NCBI GenBank assembly: GCA_043757045.1
Contig: JAYVQC010000168.1
Span: 1-59,101, forward strand
Origin: JANNGC01 sp043757045
GTDB lineage: Bacteria; Verrucomicrobiota; Verrucomicrobiia; Limisphaerales; SIBH01
Reading direction: 5' to 3'
DNA: 59,101 nucleotides
Shown here: positions 1 through 8,719 of the stretch, piece by piece
Layout of the letters: every line of letters begins with the position of its first letter
How positions within the stretch are numbered: position 1 is the stretch's first letter
Notes under the pieces: generated by a model
Databases searched by the model: none
The model's input: only the letters and a program-made list of their open reading frames with translations
Told to the model about the DNA's origin: nothing
Position numbers and translations under genes: made by a program

Positions 1-2
1 CC

Positions 3-1277
3 CCCCGCGCTCCGGACCGCCTGCGCCGGGCCACGCGCTGGATGGCGCGCGGTGTGGTGAAGGGATTGCCCTTCGGCAAATTGGAATTCCAAAACATCAC
101 GCCGGAAACATTTTCTCCGTCGTGCATTGTCATCAGCAACCACCAGTCCGCCGTGGACGTGATGCTGATGGTGAGCCTGCCTGCCGATGTGCGGCAGACG
201 GCGAAGAAGCGCGTCTTCGAGTCGCCGCTGCTCGGCATCGGCTGTCAGTTGCTCGGGCATGTGATGGTCGAGCCGAACGACCCGGCGAAGACGCTGGAGC
301 GCTGTCGCGCGCGACTGGCCGAGGGCGCGAGCGTGCATTTTTATCCCGAGGGCACGCGGTCGAAGGACGGCTTCATTGATCGTTTTCATCGCGGCGCGTT
401 TGAGCTGGCCATCGAGTTGCGGCAGGAGATTTTGCCCGTGGTCATCTGCGACTCGAACACCGCCATGCCGCGCGACGCCTACTGGTTCGAGCCGTATCAC
501 GCCACAGTGCGCGCGTGGCCGCGCATCACGCCGCAGAATTTCGATTACTCGCAAGGCGTCGTGCCGCTGATGAAACACTGCGAAGCCGTGGTGCGCGAGG
601 CGTTGCAGCAGCAACTCGACGCCATCAACACGCCGCGTGTCGTGCGCCGCAAGGTCAACCGCCTCTACCGCTACCAGGGAAAATTCATCGAGCAGTTCGT
701 GTTCTGGAAGATGAAGACGGACCCGGTCTTCAGCGCGCTGGATTCCGTGGTGCCGCGCCGTGGGTTCATCCTCGATCTCGGTTGCGGCTACGGCCTGGCC
801 ACGCACTGGCTCTCGTGCTTCACCGACACGCGCACGTTGCTCGGCGTGGACTACGACGAGGAGAAAATCCGCACCGCCCGTCGCACCGCGCCGGAACATC
901 CGCGCCTTCGATTCGAGGAAGGCGACGTGCTGAACTTTGATTATCCCGCGTGCGACGCCGTGCTGCTGCTCGACGTGCTGCACTATTGGGTGCCGGAGAA
1001 GCAGCAGTTGATTCTGGAGAAGGCGCGGCGTGCGTTGCGTCCCGGTGGCGTGCTCATCCTGCGCGACGGCGCGCGCGCCGAGAACGCCGCCCACCGCCGC
1101 GTGCATTTCTTTGAAAAGCTCGCCACCCGCGTCGGCCACAATCGCACGCAGGAAGGATTGCACTTCCAAACCCTCGCCGAACTGGAAGCCATGCTGAAAC
1201 GCGCGGGCTTCACCACTTGGGAACTCAAGCGCGAGGCGGGACGTGACTCAAACGTGATGCTGGTGGCGCGAACCTAA
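3..1277 (+). CDS. PlsC-type acyltransferase fused to SAM methyltransferase (5' partial)
   Basis: This is a bifunctional protein. Its N-terminal half is a 1-acyl-glycerol-3-phosphate acyltransferase-type domain and its C-terminal half is a class I SAM-dependent methyltransferase. Counting from the ATG at 42, the acyltransferase HX4D motif (NHQSAVD) is at residues 33-39 and the EGTRS block at 103-107. The SAM-binding motif LDLGCGYG is at 244-251, with an acidic LLLDVLHYW segment further on. The frame stays open to the left edge of the window and the upstream codons read naturally, so the gene probably starts outside and the ATG at 42 is internal. Similar acyltransferase/methyltransferase pairs occur in lipid and aryl-polyene-type clusters, sometimes behind an MMPL-type exporter, but no such neighbour is visible. 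The stop codon directly abuts that of the convergent methyltransferase gene. The substrate is unknown. Confidence 0.8.
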   Translation, partial: PRAPDRLRRATRWMARGVVKGLPFGKLEFQNITPETFSPSCIVISNHQSAVDVMLMVSLPADVRQTAKKRVFESPLLGIGCQLLGHVMVEPNDPAKTLERCRARLAEGASVHFYPEGTRSKDGFIDRFHRGAFELAIELRQEILPVVICDSNTAMPRDAYWFEPYHATVRAWPRITPQNFDYSQGVVPLMKHCEAVVREALQQQLDAINTPRVVRRKVNRLYRYQGKFIEQFVFWKMKTDPVFSALDSVVPRRGFILDLGCGYGLATHWLSCFTDTRTLLGVDYDEEKIRTARRTAPEHPRLRFEEGDVLNFDYPACDAVLLLDVLHYWVPEKQQLILEKARRALRPGGVLILRDGARAENAAHRRVHFFEKLATRVGHNRTQEGLHFQTLAELEAMLKRAGFTTWELKREAGRDSNVMLVART

Positions 1278-2951
1278 TCAGGAGGCAGTGATGATGCCCA
1301 AGGCCAGGGCCTCGTCGCGAATCTTCCCGCCCACGGCTTTCTTGATTTCCTCGACGCGCGCGAATCGTTCCTTCTCCAAGCCGGCCTCCACGAGGCATTT
1401 TTTCACCTGCCACCAGCCGACATCCCAATGCTCGGCTTTGAACTTCGAGGTGGGCAGGTCTTTGAAATTCTTGAAGAAGGCCAGGTAGATTTTGCGACCG
1501 GTCTCCAGAAGTTCCTCGCAGGCGGCGTCCAGCTTTTGGCCGGCCAGCCAGTTGGCGACGAAGCGATCACCGGCATCTTGTTGAAGCGTGCGCGTGATGT
1601 CGGAGTCGGAAATCTCCCACTTCTTCACCACCGAAATCTTGAACGGGAAAAAATGGTTCACGATTTGAAACACCTTTCCGTCGTAAGCCACGTTGCGCAG
1701 CGAGGCGGTCTGGTTGGAGTCGGCGAAGAGGCTCCAGACGGCGCAGCGACGGACGAAACTCACGCCGGGCTTTTCCACCGGCTGGAGAAACTGATCACGG
1801 TCGTTGATCCAACTCTTGCGGACGTTCTTGCGCACGGCGTGGACGATCATCGCCTGGTCGAAGTTCTCCGGTACGACGGACAGCGCGCCTGCACTGACAT
1901 ACGGGCCGGAGAGCAGCGCCACGTTATTGTAGTTCTGCACGTCGTTGCCCTTGCACATCAACGAGGCGAGAAAACCCTTCGCCACGCGGTCGCGAACATC
2001 TCCGTTGTCGCCTTTGACGGTGATGGCCCCGCCGAGCGGCGGAAAGATTTCCGTGGCCGGCACGCGGTCAATCCACTTGCTCAGGAAACGGTCGCGATGT
2101 TCGGAGACGATCAGCTTGCGGCCAATCTTGCTGGTGTCGTCGTCCAGCACGGTCACTTCCATCTTCTGCGCTTCGAGTTTCTTGTGCTTCGCCAAATCCC
2201 AGACGAGGAAGCCGACGGGAAACGGATTCGCCGCCTGCGTGCCGGAGAAGTTTGCCGACGAGAACACGAAGCCATCCTTGAAGGTGAACTGGAACACTTG
2301 GTCGCGGAACTTCTGGTCGTTGTTCGAGTTGACGTACTTCAGCGTGGAGAAAAGCCCGAGGTGCGCCTGCTTGCCCGCGAATTCATGGCGGATGCGAAAC
2401 AGGAACTGCGCAAATAACTCGCGCGAGACTTCGCCGAGTCCCTGTGCGTGCATGAGCGGGCGAATCTTCGTGTCGCTCACGCTTTTCTTGCTCTCGCCGG
2501 AGTAGCCCGCCTTCTGCGCCGTGGCGAACGGCGGATTGATGAAGATGATCCACTTGATGTCCGGGTCGGCCAAATCCCGGGCCAGATTCCTTGGCAGTTT
2601 CAACAGCGGCGCAGAGAACGATGGTCGGTCCGTGATCTGTTCAACGTCGTCGTTCAGGTAGTCGTATTGAAAGACCGTGGCCTTCGGAAACAACTGCCGG
2701 CAATACCGCGCGTCTGCTTGATGAAGCGTTGAAAGATAGATGCTCGGAAAGGCTTCAATCGGCAGCGACGAGATCAGATTGCCAGTGCCAGCCGCCATGT
2801 CCCAGAGCCGGTAGTTTCTTGTCCACCACTTCGGCCCGATGACGCCCGCCAAGCACTCGTGAGCTTTTTGGACAAAGGTCAGCGGCGTGTAGAAAGCGCC
2901 CTCAAACTTGCGGGCTTGCTCCTTCGTCGGCGCATGGCTGGTCGCCTTCAC
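1278..2951 (-). CDS. N6-adenine-type DNA methyltransferase, duplicate lacking the nuclease domain
   Basis: This 557-aa protein is predicted to methylate adenine in DNA. The YTP motif near residue 21, SAM motif I (DMAAGTGNL, residues 51-59) and catalytic NPPF (139-142) are all visible. It aligns over its full length with the C-terminal two thirds of the upstream gene but has no nuclease domain. It starts with GTG, three bases after the stop of that gene, so the two are probably co-transcribed and translationally linked. The middle of the protein, from just after NPPF to about residue 430, is nearly identical to its neighbour, whereas both ends are clearly more diverged. It may protect the second strand or a related site, or serve as a sequence donor for the larger gene; these roles are inference. 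The recognition sequence cannot be read from the DNA. Confidence 0.8.
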   Translation of the reverse strand: MKATSHAPTKEQARKFEGAFYTPLTFVQKAHECLAGVIGPKWWTRNYRLWDMAAGTGNLISSLPIEAFPSIYLSTLHQADARYCRQLFPKATVFQYDYLNDDVEQITDRPSFSAPLLKLPRNLARDLADPDIKWIIFINPPFATAQKAGYSGESKKSVSDTKIRPLMHAQGLGEVSRELFAQFLFRIRHEFAGKQAHLGLFSTLKYVNSNNDQKFRDQVFQFTFKDGFVFSSANFSGTQAANPFPVGFLVWDLAKHKKLEAQKMEVTVLDDDTSKIGRKLIVSEHRDRFLSKWIDRVPATEIFPPLGGAITVKGDNGDVRDRVAKGFLASLMCKGNDVQNYNNVALLSGPYVSAGALSVVPENFDQAMIVHAVRKNVRKSWINDRDQFLQPVEKPGVSFVRRCAVWSLFADSNQTASLRNVAYDGKVFQIVNHFFPFKISVVKKWEISDSDITRTLQQDAGDRFVANWLAGQKLDAACEELLETGRKIYLAFFKNFKDLPTSKFKAEHWDVGWWQVKKCLVEAGLEKERFARVEEIKKAVGGKIRDEALALGIITAS

Positions 2952-2954
2952 GAT

Positions 2955-5414
2955 TCAAGTCGCCGAGACGATGCCCAACTCCATCGCCTCGCCGCTGATC
3001 TTCGCGCCGATCTTCTTTTTCAGCGCCTCAACCTGCTTGAACCGCTCGCCCTCCAGTCCCGCCTCGACGAGGCACTTCTTAACCTGCCACCAGCCGGCGT
3101 CCCAATGCTCCACCTTGAATCTTGAAGTGGGCAGGTCTTTGAAATCCCGGTAGAACGCTTGGTAAATTTCACGACCAGCCCCCAAAAGTTCCTCGCACTC
3201 GGCATCCAGCTTTTGTTCCGCCAGCCAGTTCGACACAAAACGGTCGGCGGCGTCGCGAGCCAGTGAACCAGCGATTTCTGAATCGGATATTTTCCACTTT
3301 TTCACGACGGAGACTTTGAACGGGAAGAAGTGGTTGATGATCTGAAACACTTTTCCTTTGTAGCTCACATTCCGCAGCGACGCGGTCTGGTTGGAGTCGG
3401 CGAACAGACTCCAGACGGCGCAGCGGCGGACGAAACTCACGCCGGGCTTGGCCTCCGGTTGGAGAAACTGATCACGGTCATTGATCCAACTCTTGCGGAC
3501 GTTCTTGCGGACGGCGTGGACGATCATCGCCTGGTCGAAGTTCTCCGGCACCACTGACAGCGCGCCCGCGCTGACATACGGGCCGGAAAGCAGCGCAACG
3601 TTGTTGTGGTGCTGCACGTCATTCCCGTTGCACATGAGCGAGGCTAGAAATCCTTCAGCGATTCGGTCTCGAACATCTGTGTTCCCGCCTTTGACCGTGA
3701 TCGCCCCGCCGAGCGGCGGAAAGATTTCTGTGGCCGGCACGCGATCAATCCACTTGCTCAGAAAGCGGTCACGGTGTTCGGAGACGATCAGCTTGCGGCC
3801 GATCTTGCTCGTGTCGTCGTCCAGCACGGTCACTTCCATCTTCTGGGTTTCGAGTTTCTTGTGCTTCGCCAAATCCCAGACGAGGAAGCCGACGGGAAAC
3901 GGGTTCGCCGCCTGCGTCCCGGAGAAATTTGCGGACGAGAACACGAAGCCATCCTTGAACGTGAACTGGAACACCTGATCGCGGAACTTCTGGTCGTTGT
4001 TCGAGTTGACGTATTTCAGCGTGGAGAAAAGTCCAAGGTGCGCCTGCTTGCCCGCGAACTCCTGGCGGATGCGAAACAGGAACTGCGCGAACAATTCGCG
4101 TGAGACTTCACCGAGTCCCTGCGCGTGCATGAGCGGGCGAATCTTCGTGTCGCTCACGCTCTTCTTGCTCTCGCCGGAGTAGCCCGCCTTCTGCGACGTG
4201 GCGAACGGCGGATTGATGAAGATGATCCACTTGATGTCCGGGTTCAGCAGGTCGCGCAGGAGATTGTCCGGGCGCTTGCGTTGGCGGTCGAAGAGGGATT
4301 CGTCATCAAACACGCTCTCCACGTCATCGTTCAAATAGTCGTATTGGAAAACGGTCGCGCCAGGAAACACGCGCTGGCAGTGCTGCACATCTTCGTGATG
4401 AAGCGTCGAGAGGTAGATGCTTTTGTAGGCGTCCGCAGGGAGGAACCATTCGAGATTGCCTGTGCCGGCGGACATGTCCCAGAGGCGATAATTTTTCGTC
4501 CACCACTTCGGCCCGACCACGCGCTCCAGGTAGCTGTGCGCTTTGCGCGCGAAGGCGACGGGCGTAAAAAATTCCCCCGTGAACCGACGGATGGGATCGT
4601 CCGTCAGCCGGTCCACCTTCGCGAGGATGTTCCGCACCGTGCCGGGGTCCGTGACTTTTTCGTAGTTCGACCAGAACCACTCGTACTCCTTGGGCAGAAT
4701 TTTCTTCGCGCGCCTTTCCTCCGGGCCGATGAGGAAGACCACCTTGTTCTCCTGCCGGTCGTAGAGCGAGCGGCCCTGCTGGATGTCGCACAGGAAGTAG
4801 CGTGAAGACTTGGTGCCGTTGCGCACGGATTCGCCGAAGCACTGGTTCCAGTAAGCGAAAACTTCCTCGAAGTTCTCTTCGGTGATCAGCTTTTTGATCC
4901 GAAAATCAAACTCGGTCTGGGTGGCACGATGATGCGTGAGACTCTGGGTGAACAACTCGTATTCGGCTTCATCAAGCACGTCGAAAACTTTGATGGCTTC
5001 TGTTTCGGCAAACGCGGCGACATCCCCCACCAGTTTTTCGTCCGGCTGGCTGGGGGCCAGTTCCCAGTCGTACTTGCTGTCGTTGTTGAAAAACTTCTGC
5101 CACTTCCTCGTCTCCGTGAAAAAAGCCTGCCGTGAATCCGCCACGCAAATCATGGGCGGAACCACCTTGTCCGCGTAGCCGAGACGGAGCCGCCGAACGT
5201 AGTAAATCACCTGGGCCAGCACCGCCGCGCGCGTGTCCCGCTTCTGGAGGCTACGGGCGAATTTGAACTCGAAGAAAACTTCCGGCGAATACAGGTCGTG
5301 ATGAAACTCCGTGTCGTAGTCCAATCCGAAGTGCCCGGCGTAGGCGTGCTTGACATCCTCTTCGGTCTTCGCCTTGAGAAGCAATTTGCTGAAGCTGGAA
5401 AAGTTTTTCGCCAT
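2955..5414 (-). CDS. Single-chain restriction-modification enzyme (type IIG-like)
   Basis: This 819-aa protein combines a putative PD-(D/E)xK nuclease domain with an N6-adenine methyltransferase. Near the N-terminus, D40, the E49-F-K51 pair and Q68-x3-Y72 match the (D/E)xK...QxxxY pattern of HsdR-like nucleases. A linker of about 200 residues leads to GEFFTP, SAM motif I (D313 of DMSAGTGNL) and catalytic NPPF (401-404). The C-terminal region should contain the target-recognition part. Nuclease, methyltransferase and specificity in one chain is the layout of type IIG enzymes. It lies 67 bases downstream of a NusG-like gene on the same strand and is followed after three bases by its own truncated duplicate. 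A BREX-like or type I role is less likely because no HsdS, HsdR or Pgl neighbours are present. Confidence 0.78.
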   Translation of the reverse strand: MAKNFSSFSKLLLKAKTEEDVKHAYAGHFGLDYDTEFHHDLYSPEVFFEFKFARSLQKRDTRAAVLAQVIYYVRRLRLGYADKVVPPMICVADSRQAFFTETRKWQKFFNNDSKYDWELAPSQPDEKLVGDVAAFAETEAIKVFDVLDEAEYELFTQSLTHHRATQTEFDFRIKKLITEENFEEVFAYWNQCFGESVRNGTKSSRYFLCDIQQGRSLYDRQENKVVFLIGPEERRAKKILPKEYEWFWSNYEKVTDPGTVRNILAKVDRLTDDPIRRFTGEFFTPVAFARKAHSYLERVVGPKWWTKNYRLWDMSAGTGNLEWFLPADAYKSIYLSTLHHEDVQHCQRVFPGATVFQYDYLNDDVESVFDDESLFDRQRKRPDNLLRDLLNPDIKWIIFINPPFATSQKAGYSGESKKSVSDTKIRPLMHAQGLGEVSRELFAQFLFRIRQEFAGKQAHLGLFSTLKYVNSNNDQKFRDQVFQFTFKDGFVFSSANFSGTQAANPFPVGFLVWDLAKHKKLETQKMEVTVLDDDTSKIGRKLIVSEHRDRFLSKWIDRVPATEIFPPLGGAITVKGGNTDVRDRIAEGFLASLMCNGNDVQHHNNVALLSGPYVSAGALSVVPENFDQAMIVHAVRKNVRKSWINDRDQFLQPEAKPGVSFVRRCAVWSLFADSNQTASLRNVSYKGKVFQIINHFFPFKVSVVKKWKISDSEIAGSLARDAADRFVSNWLAEQKLDAECEELLGAGREIYQAFYRDFKDLPTSRFKVEHWDAGWWQVKKCLVEAGLEGERFKQVEALKKKIGAKISGEAMELGIVSAT

Positions 5415-5481
5415 GCGAATCGCGGTGGGAATTAACAGCCGACTTGGGAAAGGGCGAGAAGGAAGTCGTTGGGACCAGAGC

Positions 5482-6024
5482 TCAAAGCAGCTTCGCGCGT
5501 GGGCCGGCTTCGCGCACCACGGCGCGGGCGTCCACTTCCACCACGGTCTGCTGGCCGAGGAATTCGAGCAGCACCTTCACGCGCTCCTTCGCGGGCATCA
5601 CTTGCGTGATGACGGCGCTCAACCCGTGCATGACGCCGCCAGAAATTTGCACGCGGTCATCCGGCGCAAAGTTCTCGGCGATGACGTGCAATTCCTCCGC
5701 GCCGAGCCGCGCGCGCAATTCGTTCACCACGTCATCCGGCACGGCGGGCGTTATCTCGCCGAAGTGGACGACGTGACTCACGCCGCTCGCGCTGCGCACG
5801 AGGCGGAGCGACTCGCGCAAGCTGAAGCGGGCGAAAAGATAATTGGGGAACAACGCCTCGGTGACCCACACCGGGCCGCGCACGCTGGCTTTTTTGAAAC
5901 GCAGTCGCGGAAGAAAAACGTCCAGCCCTGCCTCGCGCAGGCGCGCGGCGGCGATGTGTTCGTGCTTGGGTTGAGCGCGCACGCAGAACCATGCGGGCGC
6001 GGTGTCAGTGGCGGAGGCGTTCAC
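5482..6024 (-). CDS. NusG/RfaH-family transcription elongation factor paralogue
   Basis: This roughly 180-aa protein has the NusG layout. An N-terminal NGN domain opens with WFCVRAQPKHEHIAA, contains the FPNYLFARF core and runs to about residue 105. A C-terminal KOW-type domain contains PDDRVQISGG. Specialised NusG paralogues such as RfaH, UpxY and LoaP bind RNA polymerase and promote read-through of particular operons. The chosen GTG start at 6022-6024 overlaps the TGA of the isomerase gene (GTGA), indicating translational coupling. An ATG at 6099 would add 25 residues inside the isomerase gene and seems less natural. Such factors usually precede polysaccharide operons. Here the next genes are a restriction-modification enzyme and its duplicate, which is unusual. 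It is probably not the housekeeping nusG, because no secE or ribosomal-protein genes are nearby. Confidence 0.85.
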   Translation of the reverse strand: MNASATDTAPAWFCVRAQPKHEHIAAARLREAGLDVFLPRLRFKKASVRGPVWVTEALFPNYLFARFSLRESLRLVRSASGVSHVVHFGEITPAVPDDVVNELRARLGAEELHVIAENFAPDDRVQISGGVMHGLSAVITQVMPAKERVKVLLEFLGQQTVVEVDARAVVREAGPRAKLL

Positions 6025-7001
6025 GGTTTCTTCGGAGCGACAGAGTCCGTCCCGGTCCGGAGCGGGGTCTGGTTCTGGGCCGCGCTTGGCTCGACCCACG
6101 AGCGCGGCACGGGACGCGGGCCGGGCGTCTGGCTGCGGAGTTGCGGCACGAGCCAGTCGAAGCCCGCGAGGTTATCGCGCAGGCGGGCCTCGGCGTCTTC
6201 GTCGGTGTGATTCAACAGGCCGAGCGGCCCATGCCAGCCGCTGTCGCGAATGGTTTTCAGCAGCGACAAATCTAAACTGCCCTGGCCGAGCGGGAGGATT
6301 TTGCGCCCGGTCGTTTCGCCGTCGCGCACCATGCCGTTCAAGTTCAGTGCCACGAGATGCGGTTTCATTTTCTGGAGCAGGGCAGGGAAGCGCGCGAGGT
6401 GCGCGTGACCGTGATGAAGGTTGTACACGATGCCGACGTTGGTGACGCCCGAGGTGCGCAGTTGCTCGACGATGGCGATTTGATTCTCCGGTTCGCCGAA
6501 CCATGCGCCGTGATTGTAGAGCGCAACGGTGCAGCCGATTTTCGCCGCCGCTTCGGCGATGGGTTGGAGACGTTTCGCTTCGGACGCGACGCGGGCCTGT
6601 TGTTCTGCGTCGGTCTTCGTGGGAGCGCCGCTGCCCATGACCCAGAGTTGCGCGTGGATTTGGTTTCGCTCCAGCATGCCGAGAATCTTGCGCGCCTCCT
6701 CATTCAGCGTGGTGGGGAACCACCAGGCGGTGAGTTGCACTCCGTGTTTCTTTAACGCCTCCACTTCCGCGTCCCAGGTCGGGATGTGTTCGGCGCGGTA
6801 GTCATAGGCGAACATCTTGAAGCCGAGCTGCTCCAGCATGGCGGCGCGCTCCTCCGGCCCGCGCTTCTTCGCGTCGAAAGGTACGAGGCACCACGCCAGG
6901 AGATTGGTGTGGGCGAAGAGGTCGTAGTCCGCCGCGCGCGCGGGAAGTGCGACGGCCAGCAGCGCGAACAACGCGAGGAGGCGGCGTGGTGAATGCGACA
7001 T
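6021..7001 (-). CDS. Exported sugar phosphate isomerase/epimerase-like TIM-barrel protein
   Basis: This 326-aa protein starts with a signal peptide (MSHSPRRLLALFALLAVAL, probably cleaved after ARA) and continues as an AP-endonuclease-2/xylose-isomerase-like TIM barrel. Segments typical of this family include YNHGAWFG, YNLHHGHAH and LNLNG, which supply histidine and asparagine residues likely to bind metal. Verrucomicrobiota and Planctomycetota carry many exported members, generally thought to act on sugars, but no substrate can be assigned. The reading frame is open far upstream, yet that extension runs antisense to the DUF5069 gene and has no family features, so the ATG at 6999-7001 next to the signal peptide is preferred. 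The stop overlaps the GTG of the NusG-like gene, which places both in one transcription unit. Confidence 0.8.
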   Translation of the reverse strand: MSHSPRRLLALFALLAVALPARAADYDLFAHTNLLAWCLVPFDAKKRGPEERAAMLEQLGFKMFAYDYRAEHIPTWDAEVEALKKHGVQLTAWWFPTTLNEEARKILGMLERNQIHAQLWVMGSGAPTKTDAEQQARVASEAKRLQPIAEAAAKIGCTVALYNHGAWFGEPENQIAIVEQLRTSGVTNVGIVYNLHHGHAHLARFPALLQKMKPHLVALNLNGMVRDGETTGRKILPLGQGSLDLSLLKTIRDSGWHGPLGLLNHTDEDAEARLRDNLAGFDWLVPQLRSQTPGPRPVPRSWVEPSAAQNQTPLRTGTDSVAPKKP

Positions 7002-7066
7002 GCGCGTATGGATAGTCGAGACGACGCGCGCGGACAAGCCCGGGCGCGCTCGGACTGCGGGCGAAG

Positions 7067-7095
7067 TTGACACGGTCGCGCGCGTCGCAAACATT
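7067..7095 (+). promoter_or_regulatory. Possible promoter for the DUF5069 gene
   Basis: A perfect TTGACA at 7067-7072 is followed after 17 bases by AACATT at 7090-7095, a weak -10 match. It lies in the 102-base gap between divergent genes. The ATG at 7104 would leave a very short leader. This is sequence resemblance only. Confidence 0.3.
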
Positions 7096-7103
7096 CCGCG
7101 CCC

Positions 7104-7529
7104 ATGAGCGAACAAATTATTTTCCCACGCAGCCCGCGCGAAACCATGTGCGGCTGGGTGCACCTGCCCCGTTACCTCGACAAGATTCGGCTGCAGCTCG
7201 CGGGCAAGTTGCACGCGGACTATCAGCCGAATTTGGGCAAGGGCTTCGACGGTCGCTGGCTGCAAACAGCGGGCGTCACGCACGAGCAGATGATGGAGGT
7301 GGTGAAGAATTCCACCACGGACGGCGAGGTCTGCGACTGGGTGCGCCTGAACGTGAAAAAGACGGACGCCGAGAAACGCGCCCACGCGGAGAGCATGTTG
7401 AATTATCCCAAAGCCGATGACGCGGCGATGCAGGAGCGGCTCCAACAGCGCAAGCAATCCGCCGGTCTCGCGCACCGCGACGACTTGAAAAACTTCGTGG
7501 ACTTCATTGACGCGGACGAGAAGCGGTAA
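7104..7529 (+). CDS. DUF5069 domain protein
   Basis: This 141-aa cytosolic protein has no signal peptide. It matches the DUF5069 pattern common in Verrucomicrobiota and Planctomycetota: PRSPRET near the N-terminus, the GWVHLPRYLDKIR block at about residues 17-29, and DGRWLQTAG in the middle. The C-terminal 40 residues are charged and helical, ending in FVDFIDADEKR. The biochemical role of the family is unknown to me, and the neighbours (an isomerase-like gene on the opposite strand and a TPM-domain gene downstream) give no firm hint. The ATG at 7104 begins the conserved region and follows a possible promoter. Confidence 0.8.
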   Translation: MSEQIIFPRSPRETMCGWVHLPRYLDKIRLQLAGKLHADYQPNLGKGFDGRWLQTAGVTHEQMMEVVKNSTTDGEVCDWVRLNVKKTDAEKRAHAESMLNYPKADDAAMQERLQQRKQSAGLAHRDDLKNFVDFIDADEKR

Positions 7530-7558
7530 GCCGGAACCATGCAGTGGGAATCCACCCG

Positions 7559-7703
7559 GCCTCACGCCAAGGCCGCGACGAACGCAAAGGAATGGGGTTG
7601 CTCGTGGTGCGAAGTCCTCGCATTGAAAAGTGTTCTTCCGCCACCGGCCAGTCCCTCCAAGTGCGTCTTGATCTTCGCGGCCTTCGCGGCCTTGGCGTGA
7701 GGC
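7559..7703. repeat. Intergenic element bounded by a perfect 20-bp inverted repeat
   Basis: Bases 7559-7578 (gcctcacgccaaggccgcga) are exactly complementary to 7684-7703, enclosing 105 bases. Directly inside the right arm the word ttcgcggcc occurs twice in tandem. The element fills most of the 258-base gap between the DUF5069 and TPM genes. Short terminal inverted repeats with no coding content fit a non-autonomous (MITE/REP-like) intergenic repeat or an RNA stem. Confidence 0.65.
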
Positions 7704-7787
7704 TTCCACGGCATGGCGCGGGTAAGATGGAAACCTCCCGCGTGATTTCCATTGGCGGCAAGACGTGTGGTGAGTCATCAACGGACC

Positions 7788-8708
7788 ATGCAAAGAAGAA
7801 TTCTCGGAACGGTTTGGATGACGATTTGCGCGGGCCTCTTGTTCGCGGCATCGGCCCGCGCGGTCGGGCCGGAGGTGCGGGACAGCGCCGGGCTGTTCTC
7901 ACCCGCCGCCGTGCAGCAGGTGGATGCGGCGATCCAGAAAATCCAGAAGGAGCTGGGCAAGGAACTGCTCATCGAAACGTTCGCGGGCGTGCCCGAGAAC
8001 CGGAAGGCGGATTACACCCGCAGCCGTGAGGAGTTCTTCACGAGCTTTGTGCGCGAGCGGGCGCAGGCCGCGCGGCTGAACGGCATTTACCTGTTGGTGA
8101 TGAAGGAGGAGCCACCGCATCGGATGCGCATCCAGGTGGGTCTCGGCGAGGTCACACGGCAACGGGCGTTTCTCGCGAGCGACCGTGATCAACTCGTGCG
8201 CATCCTGCAAGCGAGCTTTCGCGAGAACAAGTATGACGAGGGTTTAACTTCGGCGGTGGCGTTCGTGGAGCGCACGGTGCGGGGCCACTTGAGTAGCGGA
8301 ACGCCGAGTGGTGTCACGCGCTCCGCGCCGCCGGTTGCGGCGACTGGGCCTTCTTCTGGGCAGCCGAACTTGATCAAGTGGGCCTTCATCATCGGCGGCG
8401 TGCTGGTGGCGGTGTTCCTCGTGCGGATGTTGAGCGGTGGAATGGGTGGCGGCGGTGGCGGGTTAGGAGGCGCGGGCGGATTCGGTGGTGGTGGTGGCGG
8501 TGGATTTTTCTCCAGCCTGCTCGGCGGCATCGGCGGCGCGATGGCGGGGAGCTGGCTCTACGACCGTTTCACCGGCGACAACGCGCGCTCGCACGATTCC
8601 AGCTCCAGCGTGAACGATACGCCTTCCGACGTGGGCGGTGACTACAGCAGTTCCGGTGGCGGCGATGTCGGCGGCGGAGACTTCGGCGGTGGCGGCGGGG
8701 ATGTTTGA
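7788..8708 (+). CDS. TPM-domain membrane protein with glycine-rich tail
   Basis: This 306-aa envelope protein has a signal peptide (residues 1-25, ending near ASARA). A TPM domain follows at about residues 28-160, beginning with VRDSAGLFSPAAV. One transmembrane helix lies at about 195-215. The remainder is glycine-rich and contains a GSWLYDRF segment and an acidic, glycine-rich end. TPM domains occur in YgcG-like bacterial proteins and in plant TLP18.3, where phosphatase or photosystem-repair roles were proposed; no activity is inferred here. The ATG at 7788 directly precedes the signal peptide, and an in-frame ATG at 7752 would only add a polar stretch. It converges on the multicopper-oxidase remnant with 11 bases between the stops. 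Confidence 0.82.
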   Translation: MQRRILGTVWMTICAGLLFAASARAVGPEVRDSAGLFSPAAVQQVDAAIQKIQKELGKELLIETFAGVPENRKADYTRSREEFFTSFVRERAQAARLNGIYLLVMKEEPPHRMRIQVGLGEVTRQRAFLASDRDQLVRILQASFRENKYDEGLTSAVAFVERTVRGHLSSGTPSGVTRSAPPVAATGPSSGQPNLIKWAFIIGGVLVAVFLVRMLSGGMGGGGGGLGGAGGFGGGGGGGFFSSLLGGIGGAMAGSWLYDRFTGDNARSHDSSSSVNDTPSDVGGDYSSSGGGDVGGGDFGGGGGDV

Positions 8709-8719
8709 AAACGCGGGCG

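Noticed and set aside
1428..2417. 329-codon frame opposite the 557-aa methyltransferase
   Set aside because: The sense frame has catalytic motifs and a paralogue next door; the same shadow appears opposite the paralogue.
7002..7793. 264-codon upstream extension of the isomerase-like gene
   Set aside because: It runs antisense through the DUF5069 gene, shows no family features and would bury the signal peptide.
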